Notes under the pieces: generated by a model | The model's input: the letters and a program-made list of their open reading frames with translations, nothing else | What the model was told of the DNA's origin: nothing | Databases searched by the model: none | Source of the DNA: Saussurea involucrata | Lineage: Eukaryota; Streptophyta; Magnoliopsida; Asterales; Asteraceae | DNA length: 64,000 nucleotides | Direction of reading: 5' to 3' | Assembly: GCA_033807775.1 (NCBI GenBank) | Contig: CM066322.1 | Coordinates: forward strand, 19,085,001 to 19,149,000 | Position numbers and translations under genes: made by a program | In this document: piece after piece, positions 56,097 through 64,000 of the stretch | Layout: each line of letters opens with the position of its first letter | How positions within the stretch are numbered: position 1 is the first letter of the stretch

Positions 56097-58010
56097 TTTC
56101 CGATTGACTTGTTGTTAATGGAAATTGGAGGATTTGATATTATTGTGGGGATGGATTGGTTGTCAACTAATCGAACAGAAATAATGTGTGCAAAGAAGTT
56201 GATTCGAATTCCGATGGTTGATAAAGATGATGTGTTTATTTTTGGAGAAAAGCAGAAAGGAGATATTCCGTTGATTTCAGTGGCAAAGGCGCGTAAATGT
56301 TTAGTGAAGGGATGTTGGTCCTATCTAGCTTATGTTATAGATATGAAGTTAGAAAAGAAACAAGTGCAAGATATCAAGGTGGTGCATGAATTTCCGGATG
56401 TATTCCCGGATGATCTTCCAGGTCTACCGGCTGAAAGACAAGTAGAGTTTCGCATTGATCTTATTCCTGGAGCAGCACCGATAGCTCGTGCACCTTACCG
56501 TCTAGCACCAGCTGAGATGACAGAAATGATGTCTCAACTGCAAGAGTTGTTAGATAAGGGTTTTGTTAGACCGAGTTCTTCACCTTGGGGAGCTCCAGTT
56601 TTGTTTGTTAAGAAGAAAGATGGCACTATGAGAATGTGCATAGATTATCGGGAGCTGAACAAGGTAACGATAAAGAATAAGTATCCGCTTCCAAGGATAG
56701 ATGATTTGTTTGATCAACTCCATGGAGCGGGATGCTTTTCTAAAATTGATCTAAGGTCGGGGTATCACCAAGTGCGGGTAAGAGAGGAAGATGTTCCAAA
56801 GACGGTGTTTAGAACGAGGTACGGGCATTATGAGTTTATTGTGATGCCGTTTGGGTTGACTAATGCTCCAGCTATATTCATGGATCTGATGAATAGAATA
56901 TGTCGACCGTTTCTAGACAAGTCTGTTATCGTTTTCATTGACGATATACTTGTTTATTCGAAGAATGAGAATGACCATGAACGCCATCTTCGGGAAGTTT
57001 TAGAAGTGTTACGGAAAGAGAAATTGTATGTGAAATTCTCTAAATGTGATTTTTGGTTGAAAGAGGTACAATTTCTCGGGCATGTGATTTCTTCGGAAGG
57101 TGTGAAAGTAGATCCAGCAAAGATAGAAGCAATGATGAATTGGGAGACTCCAAAAAGCGCGTCTGAAATAAGAAGTTTCTTGGGTCTAGCCGGTTATTAC
57201 AGAAGGTTTATTAAGGACTTCTCAAAGATTGCTTCTACTTTGACGATGTTGACTCGTAAGAATGTGAAGTTTGTTTGGACTGAAAAGCAGGAGTCAGGTT
57301 TCAGAACCTTACGGCAGAAGTTGTGTGAAGCTCCTATTCTTGCACTGCCAGAAGGAACTGAAGATTTGGTAGTTTATAGTGACGCATCAAAGATGGGTTT
57401 AGGATGTGTATTGATGCAACGAGGCAAGGTGATTGCCTATGCATCAAGGCAACTGAAAGAGCATGAAAAGAACTATCCTACCCACGATTTGGAGTTAGCA
57501 GCATTTGTGTTTGCTTTAAAGCTGTGGCGTCATTATCTCTATGGAACGAAGTGTACGCTCTTCACTGATCACAAGAGTTTGCAGCATGTTTTTGATCAGA
57601 AGGAGCTGAATATGAGGCAAAGGCGATGGCTTGAATTGTTGAAGGACTATGATTGTGAATTGCATTACCACCCGGGTAAAGCAAATGTTGTAGCCGATGC
57701 CTTGAGCAGAAAAGAGTATAGTGGGTGTTTAAAAACGACAAACGCCAGAATTGATGTAATGTCGAGACTGATTGAAAGAATAAAAGCCGCTCAAGTGGAA
57801 GCTTTGTTAGAGAACAACTTGAAAGAAGAAGTAATGAGCAAGCAACATCTTCAGCTGACTGAAGATAGCCGAGGGATTAAGTTATTCCAAGGCCGTGTTT
57901 GGGTACCAAAGATAGGTGGAAATCGGGAGTTGATTTTGGAAGATGCGCATAAATCTAAGTATTCTATACATCCGGGGAGTACTAAGATGTATAGAGATTT
58001 GAAGTTATAG
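56097..58010 (+). pseudogene. Tekay reverse transcriptase and RNase H segment
   Basis: Same frame as Gag. The end of protease (DIIVGMDWL) is followed by a linker. Reverse transcriptase carries CIDYRELNK, YPLPRIDDLFDQL, the FSKIDLRSGYHQ strand and the catalytic FIDDILVYS near 56934. The RNase H side shows VVYSDASKMGLG, then LELAAFVFALKLWRHYL and FTDHKSLQ, ending at HPGKANVVADALSR. The catalytic motifs are intact. A TAG at 58008-58010 interrupts the frame just after the first integrase zinc-finger histidines. Confidence 0.93.
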
Positions 58011-58628
58011 TATTGGTGGCCAGCTATGAAAGTGGATGTGGCACGAATAGTAGAGAAATGCGGAACTTGTTCGTTAGTAAAAGCAGAACACCAAAGACCA
58101 TACGGAAGTCTTCAATCTTTGGAAATTTCGGAGTGGAAATGGGATAAGATTACTATGGATTTTGTGACAAAGTTACCAAAGACGCAAAGAGGTAACGATA
58201 CCATTTGGGTAATCGTCGATCGTTTGACGAAGAGTGCTCATTTCTTAGCTATGAAAGAAGCATCACCAATAGATAAGTTAGCAAAGCTATACATTGATGA
58301 AGTAGTGTCACGACACGGTATACCGGTGTCTATTGTGTCTGATCGTGACAGTCGGTTTACTTCCAGGTTTTGGCAGTCGCTTCAAGAGGAATTGGGTACG
58401 AGGGTTAATCTAAGTACTGCTTATCACCCACAAACTGATGGCCAAAGTGAAAGAACAATACAGACTTTGGAAGATATGCTTAGATCGTGTGTGCTAGATT
58501 TTGGGGGTTACTGGGATTCGCATTTGCCATTGGTAGAGTTTGCTTATAACAACAGTTACCATTCCAGTATTGGAAGAGCACCTTTCGAGGCATTATATGG
58601 AAGGAAATGCAGAACTCCGGTGTGCTAG
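58011..58628 (+). pseudogene. Tekay integrase segment
   Basis: The zinc-binding HHCC module straddles the stop at 58008, with its cysteines in KCGTCSLVKAEHQR. The DDE core follows: ITMDFVTKLP (first Asp), VSDRDSRFTSRFW (second Asp) and YHPQTDGQSERTIQTLEDML (Glu). The segment ends at a TAG (58626-58628) in the GRKCRTPVC region. Integrase joins cDNA ends to chromosomal DNA. Confidence 0.92.
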
Positions 58629-59198
58629 TTAGAAGCCGGAGAGAAACAGTTTGCTGGTCCGGAACTTATGCAACAAACCGCGGACAAAGTGAAGGAAATT
58701 CGGCAACATATGAAAGCGGCTTAAGATAGACAGAAAAGCTATGCTGATCTGAAAAGAAGGCCAAAGGAATTTCAAGTTGGGGAGCGTGTAATGCTTAAAG
58801 TATCCCCATGGAAAGATGTGATTCGGTTTGGAAAGCGTGGGAAATTGAGTCCTCGTTTTCTAGGACCTTTCACTATCACCAAAAGAGTTGGTCTACAAGC
58901 GTATCAATTGGATCTTCCACCTGAATTGGAAGGAATCCATAATACTTTTCATGTATGTTATCTTCGGAAATGCTTAGCCGAAGAACAAGATGTGATTCCA
59001 CTTACTGATGTAAGGGTGGATGAAGGGAGCCGATGTGTTGAAGAACCGGAGGCAATCCTGGAAAGGTCAGTTAAGAAGTTATGAAGTGGTAAAGAGGTGT
59101 CTTTGTTAAAAGTACAATGGAAACACCATCGAGGTGCTAACGTGACGTTAGAAACGGAGGAAGATATGAGGAATAGATATCCCCATTTGTTTGATTAG
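58629..59198 (+). pseudogene. integrase C-terminus and chromodomain-like tail
   Basis: Still the same frame, broken by TAA at 58722-58724 and TGA at 59082-59084, and ending at a natural TAG at 59196-59198. It contains the GPF/Y-type region (KLSPRFLGPFTITKRVG, LPPELEGIHNTFHVCYLRKC). A tail with EEPEAILERSVKKL and VQWKHH follows, and ends RNRYPHLFD. This is the chromodomain-like tail of Tekay/Del elements, which guides insertion to heterochromatin. Confidence 0.85.
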
Positions 59199-59225
59199 CT
59201 TTGATTTCGGGGACGAAATCATTTT

Positions 59226-59240
59226 CAAGTTGGGGAGTAT
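59226..59240 (+). other. Tekay polypurine tract
   Basis: CAAGTTGGGGAGTAT directly before the 3' LTR. A GGGGACGAAATCAT block 20 bp upstream has its mirror on the LARD (ATGATTTCGTCCTCGAAAT, 15750 on, minus). Confidence 0.8.
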
Positions 59241-59840
59241 TGTAACATCTCGAATTTCCGTTGTATTTTCGTAAATTATAATTATGAACTTTGGGGTTAA
59301 GTTTGTAATTTGGCAAAAGTATTAAGTTAAATGTGAAAATTAACTTGAGGGTTTATTTGGTAATTAATGGAAAGTTGATTTCCTAAATACTGAGATATTA
59401 AGAGGAGTCGGTCACTTTTGAAACAGCAGAGAAATAGAGAGCGAGAGAGAGGCGTGAAAGAAAAGAAGAACAAAAGATAAGAAATCTGATTCTGGAGAAA
59501 TCTTGGTAAGAATTTGAGGTTGTGTTACTGATTCCTTGTAAGGAAGGTAATTAATTGCATAATTATCTGTTTAGAACTGTTCTGGGAAGCTTATTTGAAG
59601 TTTTGAAGAACTGCGCAGTGTACAGAAATTGATCAGGTGAGTTTATTCAAACTCTATTTAAAATTCAGCAATTAATGTTGAAATAGATGTGTATTATGTG
59701 TGTCTTAACGTGTTAGTAGAACTTAATTGACGAGTAGATTGAACTGATTTTATGTTTTAAATCGATTTGTGGACTTGTTGAAATAAACTGTACGTAGTCC
59801 CGGTACACGAAAGCCCGGTACTATTAAGTCCTGGTGCAGT

Positions 59841-61108
59841 TGATAATGTCGTTTTCCGACATTATTTTGATCCCGAAGTTGTTCTGTTTGTTGTAAGTTC
59901 TCGAGTAAAAATAGTAGAATTTAATGGTTTTTATGAGAAAGTACAGGTTTATATGGAAGAATGATGTTGGAAGAGTTTTGGAGCAATCGGAGCAAGTCTA
60001 CAACAGTCCAGTGCAAAAAGGAGAAAAATCAGATTTTTGGACCAATCAGTGCTCTGCGCGCCTCTGAGCGCGCCTCCAAACGCTCCCACAAACGCGCAGG
60101 CTTATTTTCGCAAACATTCCAGTGCTCTGCGCGCCTCTGCGCGCGCCTCCAAACGCGCCCACAAACGCGCAGAAAACCTGATACGTTTTTAAAGCCTTTT
60201 TTCACCTAGGGTTGGGGATCTGATCTTAGTTACGGCCGTAGACTCTTTCTGGGCGATTTTGGGAGCACGAGGGCGATTCTTGAAGACGAATAGAAGGCAA
60301 GAAACATCAATCAACGAGAATCAAAAGGCAAATCGAGTTCATTCATCGAAGGATTAAGCTTTTCAGGGAGTTTTAGATTTCATTTCTTTTAAGAACCAAC
60401 ATGTTTACTTTCGTTTTTATTAATTCTTTTCTGAGTTGTGAAACCCCAAATATGAACTAATCCGTTCATGTTGGGGGGTTGGTTTGAATCATGGTTGGAT
60501 GATTATTTAGGTTTACAGTAGATACGATCGATTTGATTCTTATGGATGAAACATGTGGGATTGTTCTTAATGCTTGTAATAGTCCGATCATCTATTATTT
60601 GATTTAATGAATCTTTTAACGTTTGAGAAAAGTTTTGAGGTTTATCTAATCCTTCATGTCTTAGTCGAGTTTGAGATAGAAATATGATAATTCGTACTTT
60701 GTGGGTTTTTAATCATTGTTTGTTCAATTATCTTTGTTGAGATCGAATGACGATACAGAGTGTTGAATGAATGTTGCTATAGCTTGATAGAGTATAGTGA
60801 TGGTTTGTGATTATACCAGTCATCCTGGAGTTATGTCAATCGTGTCAAATCTGTGCGTTAAGTAATTGTTTACCTGAGGAATCCAACCCTCCAACTCTCT
60901 CTCTTTTCTGAATTAATTAAGTTTTAATTCGTGTTCTGATAAGTAACAACCCAAATCAATTTGAGATAGTCTAGTTAATAATCTATACAGTCATTGTGGT
61001 ACTTGACACCTGGTTCCTTTGGTTCGATACTCGTACTTACCGTACGTTATTACTTGATTCGACCCGTACACTTGCGGTAGATTTAGGGGGGTGTAAACCC
61101 GCCTATCA
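59841..61108 (+). mobile_element. solo LTR, TSD GCAGT, family B
   Basis: Runs TGATAATGTC...CCGCCTATCA (1268 bp), with GCAGT at 59836-59840 and 61109-61113. It is a relative of 24921-26193. Its first 24 bases form a hairpin with three compensatory changes relative to that copy. It contains two 53-bp GC-rich tandem units (60047-60099 and 60120-60172). Confidence 0.93.
60047..60172 (+). repeat. two 53-bp CGCG-rich tandem units
   Basis: Each starts CAGTGCTCTGCGCGCCTCTG and ends CACAAACGCGCAG, separated by 20 bp. The GC content contrasts strongly with the surrounding LTR. Confidence 0.85.
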
Positions 61109-61639
61109 GCAGTCCCGGTAGTGCAGTCCCGGTAGTGAAGTCCCGGTAGTTGGAAGTCCCGGTAGAGGCAAGTCCCGGTAGTGGCAGGTCCCGGTACTTA
61201 TGAGTTTCGGTGAAGTTCCGGTACATGTGTTGAATACCGGGAGTTGGGGATACCGGGAGTTGGGAATACCGGGAGTTGGATAAAAATAGTCAGTTAAAGA
61301 TTTTGGTAATAGATCTTGGATATGAACTTAAGAATATGTTTTAGGATAAGTATATGGTATGTTATGCACATAAGATAGTAAGAGTATAATACTTATGTAT
61401 TATGTTGTGATTGCTAAAAATAGGCATCCGGTCATCGGGGGCACCTTAGTACGGTAAAATGGGAACCGATTACTAGCCATTGACCAAAGGGATGTAAATT
61501 TCAGTGATTGAGTGTACCTTGAATCATCGGGGGTCCCGACTGTGTATCGCGAAATATTAATCCCATTGGGACCATTGATTCTGAGGTGGGAAGGATATGA
61601 AATGTGGAATAGGCAGATTTTGATTTGTAATTCCCAAAA

Positions 61640-61772
61640 TTTCATTTTTAGTAGGATTGGTTTTGCCATCCAAAAGGGGGTTGCGGCACAGCTTGTTGCT
61701 CGTTTGCCTGCCATCTTATTGTAATTGGTGACTTTATATTATTTTAAAAAGTCAAATTCTCCAAAAAAAAAT
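61640..61772 (+). mobile_element. short LINE-like 3' fragment with A-run
   Basis: Absent from the 5' LTR at the same place. It encodes KGVAAQLVARLPAILL, resembling the end of LINE RNase H domains, and finishes in a nine-A run. A clean target duplication is not seen. Confidence 0.45.
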
Positions 61773-62433
61773 CGAATGGAAGATCGGAGATTTCCCAGTG
61801 GTGAAAGGAAGATTTGAGATAGGCATAAAGTAATTTGTAATCTCTACTTCCGGATTAAGAAATAGGCAGGTTTTGACTTGTAATTTCTTGGATAAGAGTA
61901 TTGACTCTAAATCTGGGAGGATTTATGGTAAACTCTTAGTAGTTTTATTATGGCTAGATGAATTAGTCATAAGTATGGGAGTGGGGTAGATTCCCAGTGT
62001 TGAAATGAGTTGTTGTACGGTAAGATGGGCGAGAACAGGTTTGATTCATCTGTTGAGATTTTATTTGTTAATTTTTAATTTGATTTGAATATTCTCACTA
62101 GACGAAAGCCTAATGTTTCAAGTTGAATTTTCTTACCAGGTACAAGCTCCGGGAAGTAAGCTGGGATGTGAGATGAGAAAATTTTGAAGGACTCAAACTT
62201 GGAGATGACAGAGGATCTAGTTATTCTTTTGTTATTTTGGGACAGATGATTAGATAACCTAGTTAATCTGATTATGATGTAATGATTAGATTAATAGGTT
62301 ATTTGAGTAGATGTCTGTGGTATATAAAAACCTTACTGTTGATCCTCTTGCTATATAAGTTTGGCGTTATTTGATCTTAACTTGTGAAATTTTAAGGTTT
62401 AAATTAGCCATGTTTTTAGGTTGTTATAAGTTG

Positions 62434-62666
62434 TTTATATAATCACTATAATATTAGAATACCGAATTATGTATTATTCAGTGTAATATTTATATGCACA
62501 CTAAGATTAAATGAACCGAGATGTATCTGATCAATTTTCGTATCAAGCACGATTCTTGGTGTGGGGATGAAATTATAATTTAAAAGCGATTAAGGTTCCA
62601 GATTTCTTCTTACCATCTCATTTAAACTCTTGACATCATCATTCGTTTATGTATAGTATGCGTGTA
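62434..62666. other. spacer between two LTR elements
   Basis: AT-rich, with no gene seen. Confidence 0.4.
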
Positions 62667-64000
62667 TGTAATAACCGGGTCCTTTTGTGAATAAATAATA
62701 GGTTTGGGGTGTAAAGTGTGAAAGAGGAAGAGTTTGGTGTTCTTTGGCAAAGGGTATAAATATGAGTAATATCCCTAATAACCCTAATTTTACCAAAATC
62801 AGTGTGTGCGGCTAGAAGGGGCGATTAGTGGGTGCAAGATTCATCAAAGAGTAAAAGCAATTGAGATTTTTCCAAGCTGTGTGTGGATTCATCATCACTC
62901 TCAAGGTAATCTTCATCTCTTAGTAATCTAATCAAAAGTTTGGAGTGGTAGAGTTTGAAACTTTTGTTTATCTTTGGAAAGAAAAAAAATGGAGTCTGTG
63001 TGTGCTTCTTCAAATTGATATAGTGTAGAATCGGATGGAATAACTTGCTATTTTGGCTAGAAATGACATTTCCTTAATTATATTGGCTTAGCATCGGGTG
63101 TGAAATTTTATTATGAGTTAATCGTTGAGTTTTGAGTTTAAAGCGTCCGATAAGAAAAAAAACCCCAGAGTCCGGGACTCGCCACTTCCAGAATACGTGG
63201 GAATCCGGAAGGGAGTCCGGACTAGTTTTCGTACCTGGATCCGGAAGGGGTCCGGAAACGTACCGGAATCCGGATGGATCCGGAAACGTTCCGGAATCCG
63301 AATGGAACCGGATGAGTACCGGAATCCAGATGTATCCGGGAGGGTGTCGGAATCCGGAAATGGAATTCGGAACCCGAGTATTTTTGGTCCGGGACTTTCA
63401 GTTGTCAACGAAATTCGGGAGTGCCGAGAGACTTATCTAGTCTTGTGTGTGTTGGGTGCAATTGTAGGTGCGGGTAGAGGATAAGCGGTTGCAAGTGAGA
63501 ATTTCTAGCGAGGACTTCAGGTGAGTCTTTCTAAACTGAAGCCTTATCGATGCTCGAGTTTATTACTTGTACCGATATATTGAATTGCATGATTTACGTT
63601 GTTTTAAATATGCATGATCAAAGCGTGTGAATTATTTTATGGATATGTGCGAGACATGCGAGAAATTAATATGAATATATGGGGAGTGTGTCCCATGCAG
63701 GATATATGAATTTGTTTCATATACTCACTAAGGGCGGGTGTGTGCCCTAACACGTTGTCACAGGTGTGTACGTGACTAAGTGCGAGCCGTTAATATGTGT
63801 TGTGTGCGTACTTAAACTAACAAAAGTGTAACTGTTTATAAATGCTTATAAACTCTCTTTAATTGATAATTGCGGCATAGTGTTGGTAGCGAGAGGGATC
63901 TCACTAGACCTCATGGTCTAACCCTCGTTTTTCAAAACTAAAACCTTTTCAGGTAAGCAGGTAGTCGGGAGCTCGTTTAGAGGAAATAGCAAGACGTGAG
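62667..64000 (+). mobile_element. LTR running off the right edge
   Basis: Starts TGTAATAACCGGG. It has a TATA-like GGTATAAATATG (62753-62764), an AAG/GTAATC site (about 62907), a TCCGGAATCCGGATGG array (63165-63380), CAG/GTGAGT at 63521, the hairpin at 63905-63920 and TTTTCAG at 63952. It is the plus-strand counterpart of the solo LTR at 1981-3620, so about 200-300 bp should lie beyond the window. Whether a full element follows cannot be seen. Confidence 0.8.
63165..63380 (+). repeat. ATCCGGAA array in LTR
   Basis: About a dozen units of GGAATCCGGATGGATCCGGA type. The three frames give Gly/Ser/Arg-rich artificial peptides that I do not call genes. Confidence 0.8.

Larger units (their letters stand above)
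52383..62428 (+). mobile_element. complete Tekay-type chromovirus, TSD AGTTG
   Basis: Flanked by AGTTG at 52378-52382 and 62429-62433. It has a 5' LTR, a PBS, gag-protease-RT-RNase H-integrase-chromodomain-like tail in a single frame, a polypurine tract and a 3' LTR. Domain order (integrase after RNase H) makes it Ty3/Gypsy, and the C-terminal tail resembles the Tekay/Del clade. Five in-frame stops make it defective. I count about 30 LTR differences by eye, so it is clearly older than the Copia element at 9105. Confidence 0.94.
59241..62428 (+). repeat. Tekay 3' LTR with two insertions
   Basis: Runs TGTAACATCTCG...TTGTTATA. A solo LTR at 59841-61108 and a short LINE-like piece at 61640-61772 interrupt it. 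It also lacks a 26-bp duplication present in the 5' LTR near 53530-53560. Confidence 0.92.

Noticed and set aside
63125..63484. Three overlapping frames rich in Gly, Ser, Arg and Pro
   Set aside because: All read through the TCCGGAA array of an LTR on both strands; none has a domain.

Overview
This is nuclear DNA of a flowering plant, probably a eudicot with a large, repeat-rich genome. The evidence is one intron-less plant 3-ketoacyl-CoA synthase gene set in AT-rich sequence crowded with Ty3/Gypsy and Ty1/Copia elements, solo LTRs, tRNA-derived SINEs, LINE remnants, hAT/Harbinger-type MITEs and a CACTA end. The LTR families recall those of Asteraceae, but I cannot fix the family or species from sequence alone.

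Layout. 1-8.7 kb: AT-rich DNA with two 5'-truncated LINE tails (1.1-1.5 and 3.7-4.4 kb), a solo LTR (1981-3620), several MITEs and two SINEs. 8.7-24.8 kb: a nested stack. A hAT-type foldback element (TSD CCCATTAA) was split by a 15.4-kb minus-strand non-coding LTR element (LARD, TSD TTCGT). That element was itself hit by a gag-only Copia element in one LTR (TSD CACTC), by a solo LTR in its internal region (TSD TTAAA), and by a truncated LTR fragment in its other LTR. 24.85-26.35 kb: a SINE with an 18-bp TSD, split by a solo LTR (TSD AATAT). 26.9-28.4 kb: the only convincing host gene, a KCS12-like fatty-acid elongase, followed by three foldback MITEs. 29.8-36 kb: a CACTA terminus abutting a collapsed minus-strand Copia element. 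37.5-39.1, 39.9-46.5 and 49.3-52.3 kb: further LTRs, one with PBS and internal region and carrying a solo LTR (TSD AAAAT) inside it; a Tourist-like MITE and a SINE lie between them. 52.4-62.4 kb: a complete Tekay-type chromovirus (TSD AGTTG) with five in-frame stops and a solo LTR (TSD GCAGT) inside its 3' LTR. 62.7-64 kb: start of another LTR that runs off the window.

Most interesting. (1) The long LTRs of several Gypsy-type families share one architecture: a CAG/GTGAGT-like donor, a four-nucleotide-loop hairpin whose stem covaries between families and whose 3' arm forms a CTAAY branch-point-like motif, then a pyrimidine tract and an AG acceptor. This looks like an intron carried inside the LTR. 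(2) Two solo LTRs of another family begin with an eight-base-pair hairpin in which three base pairs differ by compensatory double changes. (3) A gag-only Copia element has nearly identical LTRs and carries 15 tandem ACGTG-containing units, so it looks recently mobilised in trans. No CRISPR, rRNA or functional tRNA gene was seen.
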